From Candidatus Obscuribacter sp. (GTDB taxonomy: Bacteria; Cyanobacteriota; Vampirovibrionia; Obscuribacterales; Obscuribacteraceae): a DNA stretch of 9,574 nt. Location: assembly GCA_016712465.1 (NCBI GenBank), contig JADJQZ010000010.1, forward strand, positions 1 to 9,574, in the 5' to 3' direction. The translations under genes and the position numbers were made by a program. The notes under the pieces are model-generated. The model saw nothing but the letters and a program-made list of their open reading frames with translations. It made no database searches and was not told the origin of the DNA. Below, piece by piece: positions 1-7,800 of the stretch (the stretch's first letter is position 1; each line of letters starts with the position of its first letter).

Positions 1-70
1 AAGTGGCGAATAATCGGATAGGGGTTTCATTGCCCTCCGCGCCCGGCGAGCAATCCGAGCACTCATTCAC

Positions 71-107
71 AAAAAAGCCCGCGACGGTGGCTAAGACCGT
101 GCGGGCT
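71..107 (-). terminator. Strong hairpin, rho-independent terminator on the minus strand
   Basis: The arms AGCCCGC (76-82) and GCGGGCT (101-107) pair perfectly. Inside them ACGGT (84-88) pairs with ACCGT (96-100), leaving one bulged G and a 7-base loop. Six A's at 71-76 become a T-tract after the hairpin when read on the minus strand, the classic intrinsic terminator layout. On the plus strand the hairpin is followed only by ATTAAATTT, so it would be a weaker terminator there. It lies just before the first plus-strand gene and may insulate that gene or stop antisense transcription. Confidence 0.65.
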
Positions 108-188
108 ATTAAATTTCCAACCTGAGCTAGAGGTTAGCCATGAATAATTATACTGATTTTCTCGCGAAAAAACCAAGTCAAATCTAAT

Positions 189-587
189 TTGCTGGATTTG
201 ACTACGACGACCCTCCATTATAACCTCTTCGACTTTCAATCGGCCATCGTCTCCTGGGCCTGTAAGCGGGGCCGTGCTGGAATTTTCGCCGACACCGGAC
301 TTGGTAAAACAGCGATGCAAGTCGCCTGGGCCGATCAGGTGGTTAAGCATACACAAGGACGGGTCTTGATTCTTGCGCCCTTGTGCGTTGCGCAGCAAAC
401 CGTCAAAGAGGCCGCGCGCATTGGCGTAGAGGTCGAATACGCGCGAAGCGGGAATAAAACATCATCGTCAATCGTGATTACCAACTATGAAATGATGGAC
501 CATTTCTCGGCATCCGATTTTATCGGCGTAGTTCTCGATGAATCCAGTAATCGCAAAGCCTTTCTGGAAAAATCAGAACCGCCCTGA
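189..587 (+). CDS. Helicase N-terminal fragment (Walker A and DE-box) of the fusion
   Basis: This is the first open stretch of the broken fusion gene. It carries the ATP-binding motif ADTGLGKT (about residue 50 of the restored protein), a motif Ia-like VLILAPLCV, an ITNYE segment and motif II as VVLDESS. These are typical of superfamily 2 (SNF2/DEAD-like) helicases found in phages. Position 189 is a TTG and is not the natural start. ATG 140, with a good ribosome binding site, opens the protein as MNNYTDFLAK before a six-A run shifts the frame. The stretch ends early at 587 because one T seems missing near 561-563. The next frame continues with the family-like KIRTALIESFQNNPYRF. Confidence 0.75.
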   Translation: MLDLTTTTLHYNLFDFQSAIVSWACKRGRAGIFADTGLGKTAMQVAWADQVVKHTQGRVLILAPLCVAQQTVKEAARIGVEVEYARSGNKTSSSIVITNYEMMDHFSASDFIGVVLDESSNRKAFLEKSEPP

Positions 588-685
588 TTGAAAGCTTCCA
601 GAATAATCCTTACCGCTTCCCTGCACTGCACGCCAAGCCCGAATGACTTTATGGAGCTTGGCAATCAAGCAAAATTCTCGGCGTC

Positions 686-1195
686 ATGGCGCTAGAGATG
701 CTGGCAACGTATTTTATCCATGATGGCGGTGATACGTCGAAGTGGCGGCTGAAGGGACATGGGAAAACCAAGTTCTGGGAATGGATGGCCACATGGTCAG
801 TTTGTATTAGAAGCCCTGAGGATATTGGATTTGACGGATCGCGGTACATCCTGCCGGGGCTTGACATCAATCATCATGTAGTTGATGCGCAGTTTGTTCC
901 TGATGACCAGCTATTTCCGGTCATCGCGCAAACCTTAAGCGACCGGCGAAGCGCAAAAAGGTCATCGCTTGATGATCGGGTACAGCTTGCGGCTGATATT
1001 GTCAATTCATCGGATGAGACTTTTATCATCTGGTGCAATTTGAACGATGAATCAACCGGACTCAAGAAGCTCATACCGGATGCCGAGGAGGTCTATGGGT
1101 CATTGTCGATTGAAGAAAGAATCGAGAATCAAAGATTTACCTTTGGTGATTCTCGCGTCATTATTACAAACCATCTATCACTGGGTTTGGTCTGA
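686..1195 (+). CDS. Helicase middle fragment of the fusion
   Basis: This frame continues the helicase after motif III, which is recoverable at about 625-647 as TATPSPND once two missing bases are restored. It opens with GVMALEMLATYFIHDGG and runs through a segment that includes WRLKGHG, then reaches the second RecA-like domain (FIIWCNLNDES, VIIT). It stops at 1195 only because one A seems missing at 1168-1170. The following frame reads KPSITGFGLNWQHC and then the arginine-finger motif Q.VRRCYRFGQ (about 1259-1291). ATG 686 is an internal methionine, not an independent start, and no ribosome binding site supports it. Confidence 0.7.
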   Translation: MALEMLATYFIHDGGDTSKWRLKGHGKTKFWEWMATWSVCIRSPEDIGFDGSRYILPGLDINHHVVDAQFVPDDQLFPVIAQTLSDRRSAKRSSLDDRVQLAADIVNSSDETFIIWCNLNDESTGLKKLIPDAEEVYGSLSIEERIENQRFTFGDSRVIITNHLSLGLV

Positions 1196-1618
1196 ATTGG
1201 CAGCATTGCCACAACATGATCTTTGTCGGAATGGATGATTCATTCGGAGTCGTACTATCAGGCAGTGCGGCGGTGTTATCGCTTTGGGCAAAAAACAAGG
1301 TCAACGTCCATTTAATATCATCGGAAAGCGAAGGCGCGATCAAGAAGAATCTTGAACGAAAAGCGGCTCAGGCTTACGAGATGTCGGGTCAAATGGTTGC
1401 CCCATGCGGAGATTTGCGGAGATGGAAGTTAAAGGGATCACTATCGAAAAGAGAGCGATTACAGCAGGGACATTAAGACCGGACCCGGCTTTGATCTTCA
1501 CCTTGGCGACTGCGTTGAAATAACGCAGGGAAATGGATGATGAATCCATAGATTGCACCATATTCTCGCCGCCGTTCGCGTCATTGTATACCTACTCGAA
1601 CTCTGATCAGGACATGGG

Positions 1619-2335
1619 GTGTCGAAACGCATCAGAGTTCTATGCGCCTTTGAATACTTGCTTGGCGAATTGTTCAGGGTGACAAAATCAGGGCGTTTGC
1701 TTTCTTTCCACTGCATGAATCTACCCGCTACTTATCAGAGTGATGGGTTTATCGGAATTAAGGATTTTCGCGGAGAATTGATCCGCATGTTTGTTGATTC
1801 CGGATGGATTTTTCATTCTGAGGTGGTCATTTGGAAAGACCCAGTAACGGCAATGCAAAGGACCAAGTCTATCGGTTTGCTGTACAAGCAGTTGAAAAAA
1901 GACAGTTGCATTAGCCGACAGGGAATCCCCGATTATCTTGTGACTATGCGCAAGCCGGGCGACAACCCAGAACCAGTCACCAAAGAGCCTGGCGAGTTCC
2001 CTGTTGCGTTATGGCAACGATACGCCAGTCCGGTCTGGATGGATATAAACCCGTCGAACACCCTGCAATTCAGATCGGCAAGGAAAAGTGACGATAAACG
2101 CCATATTTGCCCGCTTCAGCTTGAGGTAATCGAACGGGCTATATCCTCGTGGACGAATCCAGACGATCTTGTATATTCTCCTTTCGCTGGAATTGGAAGC
2201 GAGGGCTATGTATCTATTCAACAAGGACGGCGGTTTGTCGGCGCTGAATTGAAGCGATCCTATTGGGATTTGGCTTGTCGCAATCTAGCTACCGCGAAAT
2301 CATCTCAGGGGACTTTGCTTGATCTCGCAGTTTAA
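1619..2335 (+). CDS. DNA methyltransferase domain of the fusion, intact C-terminal part
   Basis: This is the longest uninterrupted part of the fusion. The catalytic SPPF motif (motif IV, at 1566-1577) lies just upstream in another frame. The cofactor-binding motif PFAGIGSEG lies near the C-terminus (about 2177-2203), followed by GRRFVGAELKRSYWDLA. Catalytic motif first and SAM motif last is the beta-class order of N6-adenine/N4-cytosine methyltransferases. SPPF rather than DPPY hints at N4-cytosine, but this is not proof. The GTG at 1619 is probably not a real start, because homology continues upstream in the other frame (SNSDQDMG..CRNASEF). As it stands the fragment lacks its catalytic motif, so it would be inactive alone. 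Confidence 0.75.
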   Translation: MSKRIRVLCAFEYLLGELFRVTKSGRLLSFHCMNLPATYQSDGFIGIKDFRGELIRMFVDSGWIFHSEVVIWKDPVTAMQRTKSIGLLYKQLKKDSCISRQGIPDYLVTMRKPGDNPEPVTKEPGEFPVALWQRYASPVWMDINPSNTLQFRSARKSDDKRHICPLQLEVIERAISSWTNPDDLVYSPFAGIGSEGYVSIQQGRRFVGAELKRSYWDLACRNLATAKSSQGTLLDLAV

Positions 2336-2345
2336 TCAAGACAAC

Positions 2346-2567
2346 ATGGAAGCGGTATACATCCGAACGATACTGCGCCATGACATGCTCAGCATTGCCA
2401 TCATGCGCCTTGCTGAGCATGACGTTTTCAAACACTTAAAGTCTGAAGGATTGCTGTCGAATTACAAACAACAGCCTTATTACACCAGCGGCTACTGGCG
2501 TTCAGTGCATGATCGTGATTACCAGTTGATGCTTGATTTAACCGGAAACTTAGACGCGCCGTTATGA
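2346..2567 (+). CDS. Small phage protein of unknown function, 73 residues
   Basis: I do not recognise this family. The protein begins MEAVYIRTILRHDMLSI and looks mostly helical, with an aromatic C-terminal half (YKQQPYYTSGYW, DRDYQLML). There is no signal peptide or membrane segment. It starts 11 bases after the methyltransferase stop, and its TGA overlaps the next ATG (ATGA), so it belongs to the same transcription unit. The ribosome binding site before ATG 2346 is poor. A TTG at 2319 in the same frame, preceded by CAGGGG, would add nine residues and overlap the previous gene, so the start is uncertain. Confidence 0.7.
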   Translation: MEAVYIRTILRHDMLSIAIMRLAEHDVFKHLKSEGLLSNYKQQPYYTSGYWRSVHDRDYQLMLDLTGNLDAPL

Positions 2568-3265
2568 CCCCACCAGAACAAATCATCGAATTTCTCCGCG
2601 ATCACCCTGACAGTACCCGCGCGCAAATCAGCGAGCACTGCGGCCACGAACGAAACTGGGCGTGGCGCTGGGTAAGAGTTCTCGTGTTGCAAGGTAATGT
2701 TGTAAGCAGAACAATAAATAAGAACGATGTTCGATATACCCTGATTGATGACGCTATAAAAGACATTCGGGTTGATGGCAGATATAATGCCACCATCCGA
2801 TCACTGGTTGAGTTTGAGAAATTTCAAAAAGACGTAAGGCCGATGATTGAAGCAATGCCAGGAAGATCAGCGGCATTCTACGCAGAAATGCTTGGGCAGC
2901 ACATATCGTCGGTTTCTCGGCGTCTGAATGAAATGCAGCGGATGGGAATTCTGTTTTCTGATCGACGACGGCGTAAGCGGATGAAAAACAAAACCGCGCT
3001 ATGGTGGATCAAAGGATGCGAGCCTGAAGACATGGATAGCGTGGAAACGCCGGAAGAACAGATCATAAGACAAAGCAGAAAATCAGAAAAAAACACACAG
3101 CCAGCATACCAAGAAGCAGCAGATTATTTAAATGATGATCAGTGGGTAAACGAAATCAGTAAATCCCGTGAACAGCGGAGACTGGAAAGACTGCGGGCGC
3201 AAGATGCGCAAATGCCAATCCCGTCTTATGCGGAATTTTTCAGACAACAAGCAGGTAGGAATTAA
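2564..3265 (+). CDS. Protein with two winged-helix-like segments, probably DNA-binding
   Basis: This 233-residue protein has two segments that read like helix-turn-helix or winged-helix units. The first is about residues 3-60 (EQIIEFLRDHPDSTRAQISEHCG, then WRWVRVLVLQGNVVSR). The second is about residues 90-135 (MIEAMPGRSAAFYAEMLGQ, then VSRRLNEMQRMGIL), followed by a basic patch RRRRKRMKNK. The remaining C-terminal third is charged and low in hydrophobic residues. Two adjacent DNA-binding units suggest a transcription regulator or a protein that binds repeated sites, but no specific family is recognised. Its ATG overlaps the preceding stop (ATGA), indicating translational coupling. Confidence 0.75.
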   Translation: MTPPEQIIEFLRDHPDSTRAQISEHCGHERNWAWRWVRVLVLQGNVVSRTINKNDVRYTLIDDAIKDIRVDGRYNATIRSLVEFEKFQKDVRPMIEAMPGRSAAFYAEMLGQHISSVSRRLNEMQRMGILFSDRRRRKRMKNKTALWWIKGCEPEDMDSVETPEEQIIRQSRKSEKNTQPAYQEAADYLNDDQWVNEISKSREQRRLERLRAQDAQMPIPSYAEFFRQQAGRN

Positions 3266-3267
3266 AA

Positions 3268-3552
3268 ATGATCGAGTATTACACGAATGAAAGCGCCGCT
3301 CACCTCCTTCTCTCCATGACAAGGATTGTCGAGAAGCCGGAAGACTGTGAAGGATTGCGGAAATGTTTGAATAAAGCGGTTGAAAATGTGGCGCTAGAAA
3401 GAGACAAAGAAATTGAGAAGCTGAAAAGATACCAATCAAAGCTAATAAAAAGAGTTCTATATTTAAGCCAATTGTGCTTACATATAATTGAAGAAGATTT
3501 GTCTAAAAAAGACGTTCTTTATAGCGTATTTTGCCCAACTCCAGATGAGTGA
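3268..3552 (+). CDS. Small phage protein, module A plus coiled-coil-like tail
   Basis: This 94-residue protein of unknown function has a good ribosome binding site (AGGA at 3257-3260, 7 bases before the ATG). Residues 1-41 (MIEYYTNESAAHLLLSMT to CLNKAVENV) are clearly related to the start of the next gene (MLEHYTHESSAALLLEVT to CLNAAIAKI). Shared positions include YT, ES, LLL, PE, GL and CLN. After this module comes a charged helix (RDKEIEKLKRYQSKLIKR) that could form a coiled coil. It is the first of three consecutive genes built from shared pieces. Function is not inferable. Confidence 0.72.
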   Translation: MIEYYTNESAAHLLLSMTRIVEKPEDCEGLRKCLNKAVENVALERDKEIEKLKRYQSKLIKRVLYLSQLCLHIIEEDLSKKDVLYSVFCPTPDE

Positions 3553-3557
3553 AAACA

Positions 3558-3890
3558 ATGCTTGAACATTACACCCATGAATCATCCGCCGCGCTACTTC
3601 TTGAAGTCACTGGAATTCAAGAGACGCCAGAAAATTGTAGCGGATTAGCGGCCTGTTTGAATGCAGCTATCGCAAAGATACAGGAAAGCTATACGCCTGG
3701 AGATAAGAGAATCGAGGCAGGGGATTACGTTGAAATTGAATTGGGTGGAGGTTATTGCGTCGATGGAATTATCGATCATGTCCCAAATAAGAGTAGCGAT
3801 TATTGGATTATCATAGAAGAGGATGGATTACCTCGCTATTGCTATGATCCTCCATCGATTAAGCTTGTTAAGAAAGGAGGAAAGTCATGA
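3558..3890 (+). CDS. Small phage protein, modules A and B fused
   Basis: This 110-residue protein joins two modules. Residues 1-40 repeat module A of the previous gene. Residues from about 53 on (IEAGDYVEIELGGGYCVDG, then YWIIIEEDG) resemble the whole of the next gene (IVVGDYVEVKF, then CWIIKEFNG, with YCY versus CYC). The GDYVE opening and alternating beta-strand pattern suggest a small SH3/KOW-like barrel. ATG 3558 is chosen over GTG 3549 because it aligns exactly with the start of its paralogue at 3268. GTG 3549 would overlap the previous stop as GTGA. Its own TGA overlaps the next ATG. Confidence 0.72.
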   Translation: MLEHYTHESSAALLLEVTGIQETPENCSGLAACLNAAIAKIQESYTPGDKRIEAGDYVEIELGGGYCVDGIIDHVPNKSSDYWIIIEEDGLPRYCYDPPSIKLVKKGGKS

Positions 3891-4093
3891 ACGAAAGAAT
3901 AGTTGTTGGAGATTACGTCGAAGTAAAGTTTACAGATACTTGCATGATTCGTGGATATGTCGTTCATGAGCCTATTCCTGTTAATGCCGGGGAATGCTGG
4001 ATTATCAAGGAATTTAACGGATCAATTTGTTATTGTGAAAGGCCGCTTTATGTGAGGCGTCAAGCGAATGACCTTTACGATCCGAAGAAATAA
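3887..4093 (+). CDS. Small phage protein, stand-alone module B (SH3-like)
   Basis: This 68-residue protein is essentially module B alone: VVGDYVEVKF, a G-Y-V strand, then CWIIKEFNG and a cysteine/tyrosine segment, matching the C-terminal half of the previous protein. Its translation start is the strongest in the window: a perfect AGGAGG at 3875-3880, six bases before the ATG, which also overlaps the upstream stop as ATGA. A short beta-rich barrel of the SH3/KOW type is inferred from the GDYV opening and strand pattern. No catalytic motif is visible. An intergenic stretch of 186 bases follows. Confidence 0.72.
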   Translation: MNERIVVGDYVEVKFTDTCMIRGYVVHEPIPVNAGECWIIKEFNGSICYCERPLYVRRQANDLYDPKK

Positions 4094-4125
4094 AGTAGCT
4101 AGCACGGAAGATTGGGACTAAGACC

Positions 4126-4180
4126 GCAATGATGCTATCATGTGCGCACCGGTGATGCTGCGCTAACAGCATCCCGGCAC
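4126..4180 (+). ncRNA. Two adjacent hairpins in the 4094-4279 gap, possible structured RNA
   Basis: The first hairpin pairs ATGAT (4129-4133) with ATCAT (4137-4141) around a GCT loop, extended by GCA/TGC with one bulged G. The second pairs GATGCTG (4154-4160) with CAGCATC (4167-4173), extended by CCGG (4149-4152) with CCGG (4174-4177) across one bulged T. No T-run follows, so it is not a normal terminator. It could be a leader or regulatory RNA, or an operator. I recognise no named family, and it is not a tRNA (no TTCGA arm). Confidence 0.35.
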
Positions 4181-4203
4181 GTCTTGCCAAGAACCTACAC
4201 AAC

Positions 4204-4232
4204 TAGGAAATTGACCAATGCAACATTATAAC
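4204..4232 (+). promoter_or_regulatory. Weak sigma70-like promoter before the C5-methyltransferase-like gene
   Basis: TATAAC at 4227-4232 matches five of six -10 positions. TAGGAA, 17 bases upstream at 4204-4209, is a poor -35. A better -35-like TTGACC at 4211-4216 is spaced for TATCTG at 4234-4239, a poor -10. The AT-rich setting and position after an intergenic gap make a promoter plausible but not proven. Confidence 0.3.
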
Positions 4233-4279
4233 ATATCTGCTTTCCATGCTTCCAGTTTTTTAACGTGGGAGCGTCCATA

Positions 4280-4836
4280 ATGAAAATCCTGATTGCTTGC
4301 GAATTCTCCGCAATCGTACGTGATGCCTTTCTAGCGTTAGGCTATGACGCATGGTCATGTGACCTATTACCATGCGAAGGCAACCCGGAAAGGCATATAC
4401 AAGGCGACGTTCTAGCCATTCTCGAAGACGGCTGGGACATGATGATTGCTCACCCTCCTTGCACTCACCTTGCATCTAGCGGCGCGCGATGGTTTGAGAG
4501 CAAGGTGAAAGAACAGGGCGAGGCCCTGGAATTCGTTCGACTGCTACTTTCCGCACCAATCCCTCGAATTGCTCTTGAAAACCCGGTCGGCATAATATCC
4601 AGCCGTATCCGGAAGCCTGACCAGATAATCCAGCCATGGCAATATGGGCACGGAGAAACAAAGGCAACATGCCTTTGGCTAAAAGGACTTCGAAGCTGAA
4701 GCCATCGAAAGTGGTAGCTGGTCGAGAAAATAAAATATGGAAAATGCCGCAATCGTCCGAACGATGGAAGAATAGAAGCCGGACATATAAAGGGATTGCG
4801 GATGCCATGGCGACGCAATGGAGATACCAATCATGA
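4280..4836 (+). CDS. C5-cytosine-methyltransferase-like phage protein, one frameshift
   Basis: Restored, this is a protein of about 185 residues of the short phage C5-methyltransferase-like type. It opens MKILIACEFSAIVRDAF, resembling SAM motif I. Next come DLLPCEG and GDVLAIL, then HPPCTHLASSG with the catalytic-type PPC, and ENPVG in place of the usual ENV motif. The tail GHGETKATCLWLKGL is followed by ERWKNRSRTYKGIADAMA. The frame breaks near 4690, where CTTCGAAG reads correctly as CTTCCGAAG (one C missing). Without that base the protein stops at 4699. ATG 4280 has GGGAG about nine bases upstream; the in-frame GTG at 4265 is less likely. It probably modifies phage DNA, but substrate and activity are unproven. 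Confidence 0.75.
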
Positions 4837-4949
4837 ACCGCCTTGCAATGCTCGCTCTCTGGACATGGTTCAGAAACAACCCTCAAGCAACATTCTCAGA
4901 ATTTCAAGACGCCTTCCATCGCGCAATGCGAATTGGATGGAAATCATGA
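4833..4949 (+). CDS. 38-residue micro-gene, coupled on both sides
   Basis: The frame reads MNRLAMLALWTWFRNNP, then TFSEFQDAFHRAMRIGWKS. Its ATG overlaps the preceding TGA (ATGA), its TGA overlaps the next ATG (ATGA), and GGAGA lies eight bases before the start. This double coupling exactly fills the space between two larger genes, which strongly supports expression despite the small size. The protein is rich in aromatic and basic residues and probably helical. The hydrophobic start is too short and interrupted to call a membrane segment. Function unknown. Confidence 0.7.
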   Translation: MNRLAMLALWTWFRNNPQATFSEFQDAFHRAMRIGWKS

Positions 4950-5295
4950 GCGCCAACCCTAGCAATGTAGTCAAACTCGAAGATCGGCGATTCTGGAAAG
5001 AGGTCAACGAAAGATTAGCGCTCAATGCGCTCATCATGGAATCCGCAGCTCACGATAAGCGGCTTACAAAGACCGATCTAGTCGCACTGATAACCCTCCT
5101 AAACAACCGTCAATTCTCAAACATGATCCGCTCTCTTCCGGGAAGATGGCCTGAAAAATCCATTCAGCGGCTTGTTAATTGCGGTTATCTCATCGATTGC
5201 GGAATCGTCCCTAATCATGCTGTCCCTGAACTTGCGCCGTATTTACACGCATTTGAACTCTCGGAAAGAGAAGCTAACCGCGAATGGTGGATGGA

Positions 5296-5299
<4 letters not shown>
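4946..5299 (+). CDS. Unknown 117-residue phage protein, possible helix-turn-helix
   Basis: The protein starts MSANPSNVVKLEDRRFW at an ATG that overlaps the micro-gene stop (ATGA), with GGATGG just upstream. The open frame extends further upstream to 4796, but that part overlaps the methyltransferase and the micro-gene and is not used. Residues about 45-85 (LTKTDLVALITLLNN, then GRWPEKSIQRLVNCGYLI) could form a winged-helix-like fold. No catalytic motif, signal peptide or membrane segment is seen. Its stop overlaps the start of the replication organiser, so it may act in replication, but that rests on position only. Confidence 0.7.
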
Positions 5300-6206
<907 letters not shown>

Positions 6207-6207
<1 letters not shown>

Positions 6208-7567
6208 TGGAAAATCAACCGCTGGCCAGTATTGAAGCAGAAATCTCAGTTATTGGCGGAATCTTAGTTTCTCCGATTGCGTTCTCCGAAGTCTCGGCAA
6301 TCGTCGCCGCTGGCGACTTTTCAAATGAATTGCACCGGCGAATATTCTCGGCGATGGCGGCGATGGAAGCGGCGGGACAGCCGATTGACGTTCTCACCAT
6401 TGCAGAATGGATGGAATCGAAAGGGACTTTGCAGGAAGGTGATTGGGTCTATATCGGGACTGCTGCTAGAGATACGCCCAAGTGCCGCGAACGTATTAGC
6501 CTATGCGCGGATCGTTCGAGATAGGGCGAGTCGTCGTGAATTGATTCAACTTGGAACTGATTTGCAGCAATGGGCCATGCGTGATGACGCGGAAAAAGCG
6601 ATTGCGAAACTAAAATCCGCCACTGAATCCATTGCGGATGGAGCCGGAACTGAATCTGGATTAGTGCCGCTCAAGACTTTGCTCCCGGTAGTTGTCAATG
6701 ACATCGATCAACGATTCGAGGGTATCGCGCCGAAAGGCGCTGCAACCGGTCTTGCTGATCTCGACGAAAAAACTTGCGGATTAAAACCTGGAAAGCTGTA
6801 TCTGGTGGCTGGCCGACCAGCGATGGGTAAAAGCGTACTCGGATTGCAGATTGCAGCGCGCGTTGTCGATGACGGCGGCAAAGCGGCTTATTTTACCGCC
6901 GAGATGCCGAACGCTGAACAAGTCGAACGCTTGGTGGCTAATACCGGAAATATCGATCTTGGAGCGCTACAAACCGGGAAACTGGACGATGAGCACTGGG
7001 CGCGATTAACTTCTGCGGTTTCGCAATTGTCATCCGCTAAACTTTGGTTCGACGAAACCGGCTCCCCGCTGCTTCCCGATATTCTCTCGAAAGCGCGGCG
7101 GCTGAAACGGCGTGAGGGGAATATCGATCTGGTGGTGGTCGATCATGCTGGACTGGTGGAGGCCGGCGGCGAGAATCGCCAGAACGCGCAATCGACCGTC
7201 GCCCGTGCGCTGAAAGGTCTGGCGAAGGAATTATCATGTCCAGTTATCGCGCTGGTGCAACTCTCTCGGAAACTCGAAGAACGAACAGACAAGCGCCCGA
7301 TGCTTTCCGATTTGCGGGACTCTGGAGAGTGGGAACAATCCGCTGATGTTGTCGCCATGCTTTACCGGGATGAAGTTTACAGCCCAGACAGCCCGGACAA
7401 GGGTTTCGCGGAATTGCTGATTCGGAAACATCGCGGCGGCGTTCTTGGGAATTATCCCATTTCGATTCCTTGGACAATATTCCCGCTTTGAATCCATGGC
7501 TGGCGGGTTGCCGTCATGGGATTTGCCGGCACCAACGAAAAGAAACAATCGAGGAATTGATCTTTAG
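6207..7567 (+). CDS. dnaB: Replicative DNA helicase DnaB, with two frameshifts
   Basis: Restored, this is about 452 residues, normal for DnaB. The N-terminal domain (PLASIEAEISVIGGIL, FSNELHRRIFSAM) is followed by the ATPase domain. That holds Walker A GRPAMGKS at about residue 202, Walker B LVVVDHAGLV near residue 305 (usual form DYLQL), PVIALVQLSRKLEERTDKRP and the sensor-like DLRDSGEWEQSADVV..LYRDEVY. The frame shifts at 6480-6481 (CCCAAGT should read CCCAGT) and near 7444-7445 (GGGAATT for GGGATT). Correcting the second gives the expected FLGQYSRFE ending and a stop at 7565-7567. GGAGGGG at 6195-6201 supports ATG 6207. It unwinds DNA at the phage fork. As written, no full protein is made. 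Confidence 0.9.
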
Positions 7568-7569
7568 CC

Positions 7570-7800
7570 ATGAACTACGCATTCCAGAATTACCAACCAC
7601 TACAGCCAGACAAGCGATTCAAGTACGGCGACAAGGTTCTTTTCATGCCACCGCCCGCCGCTTACTCGAAACAATGCAAGCAAGCACGTTGCGTCGGAAA
7701 GAAAGGCTTTGTTGCGAAAATGCAATCTGAGGAATACGGGTTAGTGGTTTTCCAGGATTGCTCGTGTCTTTTAAATCTGAGATACTGCGAGAAGCAATGA
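7570..7800 (+). CDS. Small phage protein with SH3-like beta pattern, 76 residues
   Basis: The protein reads MNYAFQNYQPLQPDKRFKYGDKVLFMP, then VGKKGFVAKM and YGLVVFQDCSCLLNLRYCEK. The GDKV opening, a glycine-turn-valine strand and a final ENL-like segment match the layout of small SH3/KOW-like barrels, as do the proteins at 3887 and 8778. Five cysteines are present, but no spacing gives a clear zinc site. It begins just after the restored DnaB stop, with GAGGAA about 13 bases upstream, and its stop overlaps the next ATG (ATGA). Function unknown. Confidence 0.7.
   Translation: MNYAFQNYQPLQPDKRFKYGDKVLFMPPPAAYSKQCKQARCVGKKGFVAKMQSEEYGLVVFQDCSCLLNLRYCEKQ

Larger units (their letters stand above)
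140..2335 (+). pseudogene. Helicase-DNA methyltransferase fusion, broken by many single-base indels
   Basis: Read across frames, this is one protein of about 730 residues: a superfamily 2 helicase followed by a beta-class-like DNA methyltransferase, an architecture I recall from phages. The start is ATG 140, with AGAGG at 129-133. Apparent indels, inferred by restoring conserved motifs: extra A in 167-172; missing T near 561-563; two missing bases near 620-631; missing C at 677; missing A at 1168-1170; extra G at 1246-1247; missing A in 1290-1295; missing C in 1400-1403; missing G in 1467-1469; extra A in 1531-1533; one missing base near 1646-1648. Between these points the residues match family motifs with no other decay, so either sequence error or very recent inactivation is possible. 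From about 1649 onward the frame is intact. Confidence 0.8.

Noticed and set aside
3..125. Open plus-strand frame at the left edge that could be the end of an upstream gene
   Set aside because: It runs straight through the strong hairpin at 76-107 and has no recognisable protein pattern, so a non-coding leader is more likely.
4149..4177. Hairpin as a rho-independent terminator
   Set aside because: The stem is strong, but it is followed by CACGTCTTGCC, not a T-tract, on either strand.
4096..4200. Possible tRNA in the intergenic gap with hairpins
   Set aside because: There is no TTCGA-type arm, no acceptor-stem pairing across the region and no CCA-adjacent stem, so it cannot fold as a cloverleaf.
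4465..4886. Two long minus-strand frames opposite the C5-methyltransferase-like gene
   Set aside because: They are antisense to a gene with clear motifs, overlap each other and lack ribosome binding sites.
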